This document shows positions 8,123 to 16,658 of a DNA stretch of 64,000 nt, in pieces. The stretch is taken from positions 372,001 through 436,000 of the forward strand of contig NZ_QUHC01000004.1 of assembly GCF_003479425.1 (NCBI RefSeq). The letters run 5' to 3'. A program made the position numbers and the translations under genes. The stretch is from Odoribacter sp. AF15-53. GTDB lineage: Bacteria > Bacteroidota > Bacteroidia > Bacteroidales > Marinifilaceae. Within the stretch, counting starts at the first letter, position 1. Each line of letters begins with the position of its first letter. The notes beneath the pieces were generated by a model. That model saw only the letters and a program-made list of their open reading frames with translations, had not been told where the DNA came from and made no database searches.

Positions 8123-8968
8123 ATGGAAGAATTAATTACAACCCCTTCTAGTGTATCACTAGACACGTTTTTAAGTAAGATGATTGATCTCGGTATATCG
8201 GCCGGTTCAAAGATTTTATTGGCAATTGTCGTGTTTATCGTGGGACGTTGGATCGTTCGGCGATTAAATAAATTACTGGCAAGGATCCTGGAGAGGCGAC
8301 ACGTGGAGGCTTCGCTGTCTACTTTCGTGAAGAGCCTGGTGAGTATCACGTTAACCCTGTTGTTGATTATCATCGTGATCGGGGTGCTGGGAATCGAGAC
8401 TAGCTCGTTTATCGCGCTCTTCGCGTCGGCCGGTGTCGCTATCGGTATGGCGTTGAGCGGCACGTTGCAGAATTTTGCCGGGGGCGTGATGATCCTGTTG
8501 TTTAAACCTTTCAAGGTGGGCGACACGATCGAGGCGCAGGGACAGAGCGGTACGGTAAGAGAGATACAGATATTCAACACGATTCTGGCTACCCCGGATA
8601 ACAAGATTATCATTATCCCGAATGGCGGTTTGTCTACCGGGATGATGAAGAACTTTTCAAAGGAGGCTACCCGTCGCGTGGACTGGGAGTTCGGGATCGC
8701 TTACGGGGATGACTACACGAAAGCGAAGAAGGTGATCGCTCGTTTGTTGGACGCTGATTCGCGGGTGTTGAAGGACCCGGCTTATTTTATCGCGTTGACT
8801 TCTCTCGGCGCGAGTTCCGTGAATATCGTGGTTCGCGCGTGGGTTAATTCCGGGGATTACTGGGGCGTGTATTTCGACATGAACGAGAAAGTTTACAAGA
8901 CTTTTGCCGAAGAGGATCTTAACATTCCGTTCCCGCAGATGGATGTGCACGTGATATCGAAACAATAG
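8123..8968 (+). CDS. mscS: Small-conductance mechanosensitive channel, MscS family
   Basis: A 281-residue inner-membrane channel with three predicted membrane segments in the first about 130 residues. The third is glycine- and alanine-rich (GVAIGMALSGTLQNFAGG), as in the MscS pore helix. It is followed by the beta domain with KPFKVGDTIEAQG and the IIIIPNGGL signature, and an alpha/beta C-terminal cage. Length is close to E. coli MscS (286). It opens under membrane tension to release solutes after osmotic downshock. It lies behind acpH with a 22-base gap. Confidence 0.95.
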   Translation: MEELITTPSSVSLDTFLSKMIDLGISAGSKILLAIVVFIVGRWIVRRLNKLLARILERRHVEASLSTFVKSLVSITLTLLLIIIVIGVLGIETSSFIALFASAGVAIGMALSGTLQNFAGGVMILLFKPFKVGDTIEAQGQSGTVREIQIFNTILATPDNKIIIIPNGGLSTGMMKNFSKEATRRVDWEFGIAYGDDYTKAKKVIARLLDADSRVLKDPAYFIALTSLGASSVNIVVRAWVNSGDYWGVYFDMNEKVYKTFAEEDLNIPFPQMDVHVISKQ

Positions 8969-9065
8969 TTTCGCTGTTACAGGTTACAAGTTGAGATAAA
9001 TTTTATGGATAAGAGGGGGAGAGCATTCTGTTGAGGTTGTTTGAAAAGTTAATTTACATAGAACT

Positions 9066-9192
9066 ACCACCCCTGGCCCCTCCTTACACGGGAGGGGAAA
9101 CTGCTTGGTAATTCCCCTTTCCCCTAATACGGGAGGGAAACCGTATGGTAATCAACTCTCCCCCTGTGTAAGGGGGAGTCGGAGGGGGTGGT
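9066..9192. repeat. MITE-like intergenic palindromic element
   Basis: The ends ACCACCCC (9066-9073) and GGGGTGGT (9185-9192) are perfect inverted repeats. The pairing goes on imperfectly for about 30 bases on each side (CTCCTTACAC on the left, GTGTAAGGGGGAG on the right). The middle has two further GGGAGG hairpins. There is no coding frame. Word repeats of other kinds flank it (TTACAGGTTACAAG at 8972 and AAGTTTAAAGTC near 9246). The whole 8969-9326 gap holds no gene. Confidence 0.7.
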
Positions 9193-9326
9193 GATTTTGT
9201 CGGGAAGAGACTTTTTCAGGCAACCTCTTGGAATGATAAAAACTTAAAGTTTAAAGTCTAGAATTTAGAGTTTAAAGTGAAAAAGCGTTAGCTTCGCGTG
9301 CTAGGAATCATAAATTTTAAATTATC

Positions 9327-10964
9327 ATGCGGCTTCTTTGGTTGGACTTGAATTCTTCGTACGCTCATTCTTCGTTGGCTCTTCCGGCTATCCACGCCCA
9401 GGTGGAAGGGAGGGAAGGAGGTGTGGAATGGGCGAAAGTGGCGGCCACGATTAATTCGAACGTGGGGAGTGTCGTGGCGGAGATCGTGGCGGCAAAACCT
9501 GACGTGCTGGCGGCGACGGCTTGGTTGTTCACGCATGAAGTGTTGTTGAAAATCACGTGGCGGGTGAAGGCTTTGTTACCGGGATGCACGATTATATTCG
9601 GGGGACCCGAAATGCTGGGGGATAACGAGGAGTATTTGCGCCGTAATCGTCACGTGGCATGCGTGTTCAGGGGAGAGGGAGAAGTGGGGTTTCACGAGTG
9701 GTTGCGACGCTATGATTGCCCGTCGAGGTGGGAGGAGGTGACCGGATTGTGCTGGCTGGACGCGGGGGGCGTGTACCATGACGGGGGATTGGCCCGGGTC
9801 ATGGAGTTCGACCGGTTGGAAATCCCGGAGAGAAGTCGTTTTTTTGACTGGACGAAGCCATTCGTGCAACTGGAGACGACGAGGGGATGTTTTAACACCT
9901 GTGCTTTTTGCGTGAGCGGCGCGGAGAAACCCGTGCGGGCGTTGTCCGTGGAGCGTATCCGGGAACGTTTGAGGGTTATCCGGGAGCATGGAATACGGGA
10001 TATCCGTTTGCTGGATCGTACTTTTAACGGGTCGTCCGGTCGTGCTATCCGCCTGTTGGAGTTGTTCCGGGAGTTCGCGCCGGGGATGCGCTTTCACCTG
10101 GAGATACACCCGGCGTTGCTTTCCGATGAGGTGAAGGCCCTGTTGCGGGAGTTGCCCGCGGGGTTGTTACACCTGGAGGCCGGTATACAAAGCCTGAACG
10201 AAGAGGTTTTGCAGGCTTGTCGGCGGGTGGGCGATTTGCAGGCGGCTTTGGAGGGATTGCGTTACCTGGCGGCTTTGCCTAATCTTGTCGTTCATGCCGA
10301 CCTGATCGCGGGGTTGCCGCTCTACTCGTTACGACAGATGATCGAGGATGTACGGGTGTTGTCGTCTTTCGGGACGGGCGAGATCCAGTTGGAATTGTTG
10401 AAGTTGCTACCGGGTACGGCAATGCGCGCGGAGGCGGGGAAGTCGGGGATTGTCTATTCCCCGGACGTGCCTTACGAGGTGTTACGGACCCCGGCGATGT
10501 CTGTCGAGGATTTGCGACAGGCTCGTTTGTTGTCTCGCTTGATAGATGGTTTTTATAACGCCTTGGCATGGCAGGAGGTCACGCGGAACCTGATCGGGTA
10601 TGACGAGCGTTTTTTGCCGGACTTTTTGAGCTGGTTGGAGGAGCGTGATTTATTGGAGCAACCGCTTAGTTTGGAGCGACGCGGGGCGTTATTGTACGAG
10701 TTTTGCGAGCGTCGTTACCCGATGTTCCTGACCGCGATATCCGTGGCGTGGATTGTTGCCGGTATTCCTTTCGCTAAAGAGCCTGGCAAGCGGTTGAAAC
10801 CTTGGAACGGGGAGATCCCGTCGGGCGTGAGCGTCGTGACCGGGAAGTACGAGAGCATCATGCGGGTATATTACCTGGCCGGGGATGGCGAGGAATACTG
10901 GTTCGGGTTTGACCGGGGCAGGTCGGCTTCCCGTCCGCTGTACGTTTCGAGGCGACGGGGTTAA
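9327..10964 (+). CDS. B12-binding-domain radical SAM protein (DUF4080 type)
   Basis: A 545-residue enzyme. The N-terminal about 150 residues form a cobalamin-binding-like Rossmann domain (start RLLWLDLNSSYAHSS, then IIFGGPEM). A radical SAM domain follows with the iron-sulfur motif Cys188, Cys192 and Cys195 in CFNTCAFC, and the C-terminal part fits the DUF4080 family of anaerobe proteins. Such enzymes use S-adenosylmethionine, often with cobalamin, to methylate or rearrange unreactive carbons; the substrate is unknown. Codon use is G+C rich like its neighbours. The convergent pabA gene ends 16 bases downstream with no obvious terminator between them. Confidence 0.88.
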   Translation: MRLLWLDLNSSYAHSSLALPAIHAQVEGREGGVEWAKVAATINSNVGSVVAEIVAAKPDVLAATAWLFTHEVLLKITWRVKALLPGCTIIFGGPEMLGDNEEYLRRNRHVACVFRGEGEVGFHEWLRRYDCPSRWEEVTGLCWLDAGGVYHDGGLARVMEFDRLEIPERSRFFDWTKPFVQLETTRGCFNTCAFCVSGAEKPVRALSVERIRERLRVIREHGIRDIRLLDRTFNGSSGRAIRLLELFREFAPGMRFHLEIHPALLSDEVKALLRELPAGLLHLEAGIQSLNEEVLQACRRVGDLQAALEGLRYLAALPNLVVHADLIAGLPLYSLRQMIEDVRVLSSFGTGEIQLELLKLLPGTAMRAEAGKSGIVYSPDVPYEVLRTPAMSVEDLRQARLLSRLIDGFYNALAWQEVTRNLIGYDERFLPDFLSWLEERDLLEQPLSLERRGALLYEFCERRYPMFLTAISVAWIVAGIPFAKEPGKRLKPWNGEIPSGVSVVTGKYESIMRVYYLAGDGEEYWFGFDRGRSASRPLYVSRRRG

Positions 10965-10979
10965 TCGAGTTGTAATCCG

Positions 10980-11603
10980 TTATTTGTGAGTGCTTAACCC
11001 GTTGTTTTTATTTTCATTTGCATCCAACCAGTTGTTGATCATCCCGCGTCCTTGGCGGGTGATGATGGATTCGGGGTGAAATTGCACGCCGTGGATGGGC
11101 AGGGTTTCGTGATAGAATGACATGATATGTCCCTCCTCGTCGAGCGCGCTTACTTTGAGGCTTGCCGGGAGCGTGTTCGGGTTGATGATCCAAGAGTGAT
11201 AACGCCCCACTTGCACGGGGTACGTCATGCCCCGGTAGAGGATATCACCCCGGTCAACGATGGTGAGGGGGCTTTCGTGGCCGTGTTTCGGGTGTGAAAG
11301 TTGTTGCAGTCGTGCCCCGAAACATTCGGCAATGGCCTGGTGTCCGAGACACACGCCGAGGATGGAATGGGTCTCTTTGCAACGGTCGATTAGCGGCAGG
11401 AGGTCTCCGGCTTCCGAGGGGATACCCGGTCCCGGGGATAGTAATAGTTTGTCGTAACGGTCGAGCGTGGAGAAGTCTATCCGGTCATTGTAAACGATGT
11501 CGAACTGGCAGTCTTTATTTTCCCTGAGAATCTGCACGAGATTGTAGACAAACGAGTCGTGATTGTCGATGACGAGTACGCGTTTTGATTTTGAATTCTC
11601 CAT
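10980..11603 (-). CDS. pabA: Aminodeoxychorismate/anthranilate synthase glutamine amidotransferase subunit
   Basis: A 207-residue class I glutamine amidotransferase with the full triad: Cys85 in GVCLGHQ, His176 and Glu178 in QFHPES. It splits glutamine and passes ammonia to a chorismate-using partner. The partner is likely the PabB-like protein at 13840-14823, because pabB and pabC lie close by and no trp genes are in the window; a role with TrpE elsewhere cannot be excluded. Unusually, pabA is on the opposite strand and is separated from pabB-pabC by two lipid genes. Confidence 0.9.
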   Translation of the reverse strand: MENSKSKRVLVIDNHDSFVYNLVQILRENKDCQFDIVYNDRIDFSTLDRYDKLLLSPGPGIPSEAGDLLPLIDRCKETHSILGVCLGHQAIAECFGARLQQLSHPKHGHESPLTIVDRGDILYRGMTYPVQVGRYHSWIINPNTLPASLKVSALDEEGHIMSFYHETLPIHGVQFHPESIITRQGRGMINNWLDANENKNNGLSTHK

Positions 11604-11803
11604 TTCCTGATATTCTTAGTAAACTTTATGGATCGCGAAAGTAGGAAATCGGGAGGAAAAAACTACCTTTGGGTGTTGTGTTTTCACGGGAGCGTGCGTT
11701 TCCCGGAAGTTTCATGTCGCGGGAAGAGGGGGTTCCGGGGGAGGAATTCGAGCGTTCGGGAGGTGTAACATGATAAGATACAGCGTGTAATTAACTTGTA
11801 ATT

Positions 11804-13030
11804 ATGGTAAAGAGTAAAAATTGGTTTTCCCTGTTTTTCACGAATTATCTGGGTGTTTTGAATGATAATTTCCTGAAAACATTGGCGTGCTTCATTTGTA
11901 TCGCGTGGGTGGGAAAGGATAACGAGTCCATGGTTGTAACCCTGGCGTCGGCCGCGTTAGTGATTCCCTATTTGTTGTTTTCCCCGTTGGCCGGTCGGCT
12001 GGCGAAGATTTACAAGAAGCGTAAGATCGTGGTTTGGGCGAAGTTTGCCGAGATGTTGATCATGCTGGTGGCCACGGCGGGATTCCTGCTGCATTCGACG
12101 GGGTTGGTGTTGGGATCAATATTGTTGATGGGGTTACAAAGTGCCTTGTTTTCGCCTTCGAAGTACGGGTTGATCCGGGATATCGGGGGGGAGGAAGGGA
12201 TTTCTTTCGGTTCGGGGGCGATGGAGATGTTCGCTTTCGTGGGGATCCTGACGGGTACGTTGATGGCGGCTTTCTTGTCGGAGAGCGTAACGATTCCCGT
12301 GTTGTGCGTGATCCTTTTCGGGGTGGCCCTGTTGGGATGGCTATCGAGCCTGACGATCCGGGCGAACGAGAGCGAGCCGCTGAAAGAGAGTCACGAGACG
12401 TTGAATCCCGTGAAGTTCGTGAAGGATATGTTCGCACGGGCGTTGGCGTTTAAGGGGTTGAACTTGGTGGTGGTAGGGCTTGCCACGTTCTGGTTTATCG
12501 GTTCGATGATCCAGATGGTGCTTATCGTTTACTGTCGCTCGGATCTGGGGATGAGCGATTCGGAAACGGGTATCGTGATGTCCCTGGCCGCGATAGGTAT
12601 CGGGGCGGGGTGTTACCTGGCGGGCGTGTTGTCCCATCATGACGTGGAGTTGGGGCTGGTTCCGTGCGGGGGAATCACGACGGGATTGACGTTGCTGGCT
12701 ATTTTCGTTTTTGATGCTCACGGAATCACGTTTGGCGTGCTGGTGTTCTTGGCGGCCTTTTTCAGTGGCATGTTCAAGGTTCCGCTGGACGCGTGGATTC
12801 AGGCGCACGTGAAGGGGCGGGAACTGGGCGATATGCTGGCCTACTCGAACCTGATCACGTTTTTGTTCATGCTGTTGGCCTCGGGATGTTTCGGGGGTAT
12901 CGAGATGTTTTTTGACACGAAATACGTGTTTATTTTCCTTGCCGTGTTGACTTTTGCCATCACGATCGTGCTGTTCACGTGCGTGGAGGAGGTGAGGGAA
13001 AGGTTTAGGAAGTTAAAAACTAAAAGATGA
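11804..13030 (+). CDS. MFS transporter, LplT-like (lysophospholipid transporter)
   Basis: A 408-residue inner-membrane permease with about 12 hydrophobic segments. The N terminus (FFTNYLGVLNDNFLKTLACF) resembles the LplT branch, whose members flip lysophospholipids to the inner leaflet for re-acylation. Loop 2-3 carries the basic stretch YKKRKIVVWAK. The next gene, 29 bases on, is a PlsC-type acyltransferase. This pairing matches the LplT/Aas logic in E. coli, where the transporter feeds an acyltransferase, and supports the lipid role. The substrate is inferred from family and context. Confidence 0.85.
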   Translation: MVKSKNWFSLFFTNYLGVLNDNFLKTLACFICIAWVGKDNESMVVTLASAALVIPYLLFSPLAGRLAKIYKKRKIVVWAKFAEMLIMLVATAGFLLHSTGLVLGSILLMGLQSALFSPSKYGLIRDIGGEEGISFGSGAMEMFAFVGILTGTLMAAFLSESVTIPVLCVILFGVALLGWLSSLTIRANESEPLKESHETLNPVKFVKDMFARALAFKGLNLVVVGLATFWFIGSMIQMVLIVYCRSDLGMSDSETGIVMSLAAIGIGAGCYLAGVLSHHDVELGLVPCGGITTGLTLLAIFVFDAHGITFGVLVFLAAFFSGMFKVPLDAWIQAHVKGRELGDMLAYSNLITFLFMLLASGCFGGIEMFFDTKYVFIFLAVLTFAITIVLFTCVEEVRERFRKLKTKR

Positions 13031-13059
13031 AATTATTGAATTTCTAAATTCATATCGTT

Positions 13060-13812
13060 GTGTATAAGAAGGTATTGGCAGCTATTTATAGAGTGATGTT
13101 AAGTGCCCGTTACCGGGTGCGGCTGGAAGGGGTGGAATTGTTACGGGAGCAACGGGCGACGTTGTTTTTGCCGAATCATCAGGCTTCCGTTGACCCGCAG
13201 ATTGTTTGCGCGGAGTTATTGCGTTACGTGGATGTATCACCATTGGTGACGGAGGGGTATTTCAGGATTCCCGTGGTTGCCCAAGTGTTGCACTTGATGC
13301 ATGCCGTGCGGGTTCCCGACCTGGAGAAGAGCCGCCGTGACGTGGCGGTGGTGGCCGGTTTGAGCCAGGTGGTGGTGGAGGCTCTGGCGGCGGGGCATAA
13401 CGTGTTGCTTTATCCCGCGGGACAGTTGACGAATAGCGGGTTGGAACGCGTGGGGAACAAGCAGGGGGCTTGGCAGGTGTGTCACCAGTTGCCGGAAGGG
13501 GTGCGCGTGGTAGGTATGCGTGTCCGGGGATTGTGGGGAAGCATGTGGTCGAGGGCGAAGACGGGGCGTTCTCCCAATTTCGCGTGGACTTATTTGAAGG
13601 GTATTTTCTACGTGCTGGCGAATTTGATATTTTTCGTGCCCCGGCGTGACGTGACGATTACTTTCGAGGATATTACGGCCGACGCGGTACGTTACGCGGG
13701 GGAGGGACGTCAACCGTTCAATCGTTTTTTGGAGAGTTTTTATAATGCCGCGGGGGAGGAAAAACTTTTGTTTTTAAAACATTTTTTTTACGTGCCGGGG
13801 CGACGGGATTGA
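13060..13812 (+). CDS. 1-acylglycerol-3-phosphate acyltransferase-like protein (PlsC family)
   Basis: A 250-residue acyltransferase with the catalytic NHQASVD box (His40, Asp45) and a second block near YPAGQLTNSG in place of the usual EGTR-like motif. It moves an acyl group onto a lysophospholipid or acylglycerol phosphate at the membrane. The start codon is GTG at 13060, the first good start after an in-frame stop at 13045. Only 29 bases separate it from the LplT-like transporter, so the two probably form an operon for phospholipid repair, extending possibly into pabB. Confidence 0.85.
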   Translation: MYKKVLAAIYRVMLSARYRVRLEGVELLREQRATLFLPNHQASVDPQIVCAELLRYVDVSPLVTEGYFRIPVVAQVLHLMHAVRVPDLEKSRRDVAVVAGLSQVVVEALAAGHNVLLYPAGQLTNSGLERVGNKQGAWQVCHQLPEGVRVVGMRVRGLWGSMWSRAKTGRSPNFAWTYLKGIFYVLANLIFFVPRRDVTITFEDITADAVRYAGEGRQPFNRFLESFYNAAGEEKLLFLKHFFYVPGRRD

Positions 13813-13839
13813 TCGCCGGGTTGTTTTTTATATGTGGTT

Positions 13840-14823
13840 ATGATAGTAGCAAGGGAAGTCAGGGAGTGCATGAATGAGGCGGGTGCCCGGCGAGAGCCTT
13901 TCTTGTTCGGGGTAGATTTCGAGTTGTCGGAAGGTTTTTTTATTGCCGATCCGTTGAATCAACAGGAGATATTGTTCGAGGCCGGGGGTGTGACGAATGT
14001 TCCCCGTCAGGAGTGTACCGGGGAGGGATTGCCCGGGAAGGTATTTTGTCCTCTTCCGGTGGATTACGAGGTTTACCGGGGGAAATTCGACACGGTACGG
14101 CAGGGGTTGGCTCGCGGCGATTCGTTTTTACTGAACTTGACGGTCGCGACGGAACTGGAGATGAGCTGGACGTTGGAGGAGATTTTTCATCGTGCCCGTT
14201 CGCCTTATCGTTTACTGGTGCCGGGGCGTTTTGTTTGTTTCTCGCCGGAGATATTCGTGCGGGTCGGGAACGGGGAGATTTCGTCTTTCCCGATGAAGGG
14301 GACGATCGACGCCAGCGTGCCGGATGCCGAACGGGTGATCTTGGAGGATTACAAGGAACGTTCGGAACACAACACGATTGTTGATTTGATTCGTAATGAT
14401 CTGAACCGGGTCTCGGAAAGGGTTGACGTGCGGCGTTTCCGTTATATTGACCGGTTGCGGGTGAGCCGGGGCGAGATCTTGCAAGTGAGTTCGGAGGTGG
14501 TCGGGCGATTGGCTGGTGATTATAAATCCCGTCTGGGGGATATCGTGTTCGGGATGTTGCCCGCGGGGTCTATCTCTGGGGCCCCGAAGCCTTCCACGCT
14601 GGATATTATTTCCCGGGCAGAGAGGGAACCGAGGGGATTTTACACGGGCGTGTTCGGGTATTTTGACGGTGAACGCTTGGATTCGGCGGTTATGATTCGT
14701 TATATCGAGAGACGTGATGGACGGTACTATTTTCGTAGTGGCGGCGGGATCACGATTAATAGTGATTGTCGCTCGGAATACGAGGAGGTGCTGGCAAAAG
14801 TGTATTTACCATTCAAGAGTTAG
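13840..14823 (+). CDS. pabB: Aminodeoxychorismate synthase component I
   Basis: A 327-residue chorismate-binding enzyme of the PabB/TrpE superfamily. The catalytic half is present: RSEHNTIVDLIRNDL, the GSISGAPKP signature and GFYTGVFGYFDG. It lacks the usual N-terminal domain with the tryptophan-binding pocket, as is common for Bacteroidetes PabB. With PabA it makes 4-amino-4-deoxychorismate. I prefer ATG 13840; GTG 13834 is also in frame. The pabC gene follows after 7 bases, so the pair is surely co-transcribed. Product flows to PabC and then to FolP (33838-34674). Confidence 0.9.
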   Translation: MIVAREVRECMNEAGARREPFLFGVDFELSEGFFIADPLNQQEILFEAGGVTNVPRQECTGEGLPGKVFCPLPVDYEVYRGKFDTVRQGLARGDSFLLNLTVATELEMSWTLEEIFHRARSPYRLLVPGRFVCFSPEIFVRVGNGEISSFPMKGTIDASVPDAERVILEDYKERSEHNTIVDLIRNDLNRVSERVDVRRFRYIDRLRVSRGEILQVSSEVVGRLAGDYKSRLGDIVFGMLPAGSISGAPKPSTLDIISRAEREPRGFYTGVFGYFDGERLDSAVMIRYIERRDGRYYFRSGGGITINSDCRSEYEEVLAKVYLPFKS

Positions 14824-14830
14824 ACGCGGG

Positions 14831-15421
14831 ATGTTTGTAGAGACGATTAAAGTGTTGAACGGGTGTTTTTATAATCTGGAATACCATGAAAAGAGGGCCC
14901 GTGAAACGGCGATGGCCTGTTTCGGTCGGCGGTTGTCATGGGATACGGCGAGTATGGTCGTGCCGGAAGAGGCGCGTGTCGGGTTGGTGAAGTGTCGGGT
15001 TGTTTACGACACGGGAATCCGGGAGGTTACTTTTCAGCCTTACGTGATGAGAAAGATCGGGAGTTTGCGTCTCGTGGACGGCGGGAATATTGATTATCGC
15101 TACAAGGCAACGGATCGTTCCGCGCTCACCGCTTTGCTGGATCAACGGGCGGGATGTGATGATATCCTGATAGTGCGTGACGGGAGGATTACCGATACTT
15201 CTTTTTCTAACGTGGTTTTCGAGGACGCGGGGGGCGGTTTGTACACGCCGGATACTTGTTTGCTGAAAGGCACGCGCCGGGAGAGTCTGTTGGATGCCGG
15301 GATCATTCGAGAATGCCCGATTACCGTGGATGATATTCGTCGTTTCCGGAAGGTGTTGTTGGTGAACGCCATGATCGGTTTGGAGGATGGAGTCGGGGTT
15401 TTGACGGGGAAAATTATATAG
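14831..15421 (+). CDS. pabC: Aminodeoxychorismate lyase, fold-type IV PLP enzyme
   Basis: A 196-residue class IV aminotransferase-fold protein with the PLP lysine at residue 92 (DYRYKATDR) and the later LVNAMIGLEDG block. It should release pyruvate from aminodeoxychorismate to give p-aminobenzoate. It is shorter than E. coli PabC (269), mostly at the N-terminal side and in loops, which is usual for Bacteroidales. I chose ATG 14831 because it starts the MFVETIKV block just after the pabB stop; an upstream frame extension lies within pabB. Confidence 0.88.
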   Translation: MFVETIKVLNGCFYNLEYHEKRARETAMACFGRRLSWDTASMVVPEEARVGLVKCRVVYDTGIREVTFQPYVMRKIGSLRLVDGGNIDYRYKATDRSALTALLDQRAGCDDILIVRDGRITDTSFSNVVFEDAGGGLYTPDTCLLKGTRRESLLDAGIIRECPITVDDIRRFRKVLLVNAMIGLEDGVGVLTGKII

Positions 15422-15489
15422 ATTAATCGTGACGGAAAGCGTTTGAAAGGATAGTTTGTTGTTGAAAATGCAACTATTTCACGTTTTAA

Positions 15490-15521
15490 TTTGCATTTAG
15501 AGTAACTATTTTGTATGTTTG
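15490..15521 (+). promoter_or_regulatory. Strong promoter match in front of a non-coding stretch
   Basis: TTTG at 15490-15493, 20 bases, TATGTTTG at 15514-15521: an exact match to the Bacteroidetes promoter pattern. No reading frame of size follows on this strand before the terminator at 15627-15663. Confidence 0.6.
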
Positions 15522-15527
15522 CCAACA

Positions 15528-15663
15528 TTATAAATATTAATAATAGAGGTGATCGTTGCGAGTTGCGTAGCCTTAAAGTGTGGCTGATGTTGTCGTGAAT
15601 TTGACGATGATATTTAATGATGTTTACAAATACCCGGTGGTTTATCCACCGGGTGTATTTTTT
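15528..15663 (+). ncRNA. Candidate small RNA of about 135 nt
   Basis: This stretch starts about seven bases after a complete promoter and ends in a Rho-independent terminator. It has no frame longer than a few codons. Small stems can be drawn (AGCC near 15569 with GGCT near 15582; TCGT near 15593 with ACGA near 15603) before the terminator hairpin. I do not recognise an RNA family. It could also be an unused promoter fused to a stray terminator. Confidence 0.4.
15627..15663 (+). terminator. Terminator of the candidate small RNA
   Basis: CCCGGTGG pairs with CCACCGGG around a four-base loop, with A-rich bases before and TATTTTTT after. Confidence 0.75.
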
Positions 15664-15711
15664 ATGTCTCGCGTACACGAAAAGATACACGTCTATGGAC
15701 ATGTATCAGGA

Positions 15712-15750
15712 GTAAAAATGCCGGGGAATCACGAGAGGTTCGTTCCCCGG
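15712..15750 (-). terminator. Probable minus-strand terminator after the NlpE-like lipoprotein gene
   Basis: CCGGGGAA (15721-15728) pairs with TTCCCCGG (15743-15750). On the minus strand the hairpin is followed by CATTTTTACT. It lies about 120 bases after the stop codon. Confidence 0.55.
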
Positions 15751-15871
15751 TAAGTCATGTCGGGTATGGTTAGGAGCATGACGTGTTAAAGGATCGTTCT
15801 TTGTCATCTTTTAGAGAAAGAAGGGGATCAAATAAAAGGTGTTTTTGAGTGTAATTACGATGAAAATAAGG

Positions 15872-16558
15872 TTATTCCTGTTTGTAATAGATTCTCTTGC
15901 TGGCTTTGAACGTGAGTTCCGTGTTGTCGCTGTTGACAAACGCCTCGCTCGTGAAGTTGGTAAGCGGGTTGTTGGTGAACTGGATATAGTCGTCGCGTAG
16001 AAGATGCCATGTTCCGGTCGCGGAGCGAGTGTTGTTTGCGCTCAGGTTGTAAATACTGAACGTGTAGGTGTAATCGGGATGCAGGGTGAAGGTGAAACGC
16101 TCGGAAGGCTTGATGTTGTTGGGTACGTAGGTAATATAATCTCCCGTGAGTGAGCGGGCGATGGTCGTGTTCGTGCGGGGTTGCAGGCTAACGATCCGGG
16201 TGATGGTGAGGATTAAGCCGGGATTTTGTTCAACTTCATCGGTTGGTGTCAGGCGACCATATAACCGGGCGATAGCTGTTTCATTGGCGGGTAATTTCAA
16301 GGTGGAGTATTCCTTGGCCAGTTGCGAGGCGAGTGTCCCGTTGCTGATCGTGAGGATGGTACCCGTGGCGTTGTCTTTTAGCGTGGCGTTGCCCTGGTGA
16401 TCCCGGTATTCCCCGGCGAAGTAGTAATCTGTCGCGGAGATAGGGGGTGCCGCGAAGGTGCTGTCCGCGGTAGTGGTCTGGTTGTTTTTCGTTTTATTGT
16501 TACACCCGCCGATAACGAGGGCGAGTAGTGATAATGCTAGTAGTACGTGCGTGTTCAT
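15872..16558 (-). CDS. Lipoprotein with possible NlpE-like OB domain
   Basis: A 228-residue lipoprotein. The signal peptide ends in LALVIGGC (Cys19) when the start is placed at the ATG with first base 16558; a 22-residue N-terminal extension is possible but would bury the signal. After a Thr/Ser/Asn-rich linker come two beta-rich parts. The region about 60-115, ending in IARLYGRLTPTD, resembles the OB-type domain of NlpE copper-stress lipoproteins, and the last 100 residues resemble lipocalin-like META/NlpE strands (TGTWHLLRDDYIQF). The function is unknown; envelope stress sensing is only a guess. The gene is monocistronic between a terminator and the mutS-like gene. Confidence 0.7.
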   Translation of the reverse strand: MNTHVLLALSLLALVIGGCNNKTKNNQTTTADSTFAAPPISATDYYFAGEYRDHQGNATLKDNATGTILTISNGTLASQLAKEYSTLKLPANETAIARLYGRLTPTDEVEQNPGLILTITRIVSLQPRTNTTIARSLTGDYITYVPNNIKPSERFTFTLHPDYTYTFSIYNLSANNTRSATGTWHLLRDDYIQFTNNPLTNFTSEAFVNSDNTELTFKASKRIYYKQE

Positions 16559-16597
16559 ATTCTTTCGTTTAGTTACACGTTTAACGAGAAGAATACC

Positions 16598-16653
16598 AAT
16601 AAAGTTTATAAACTTTTGACTCAACGGGCGAAGGCGTGTTTACGCGTTTGCCC
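16598..16653. repeat. Family A word-repeat fragment
   Basis: AAAGTTTATAAACTTTTGACTC followed by a GGGCGAAGGCG to ACGCGTTTGCCC hairpin. The same order and most bases recur at 26061-26114 at the right end of the large element there. Here it fills the gap between the NlpE-like and mutS-like genes. Confidence 0.6.
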
Positions 16654-16658
16654 TAATC

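Noticed and set aside
15142..15702. A 186-codon minus-strand frame over the pabC end and the small-RNA region
   Set aside because: It crosses a clear terminator and a plus-strand promoter and has no family signature.
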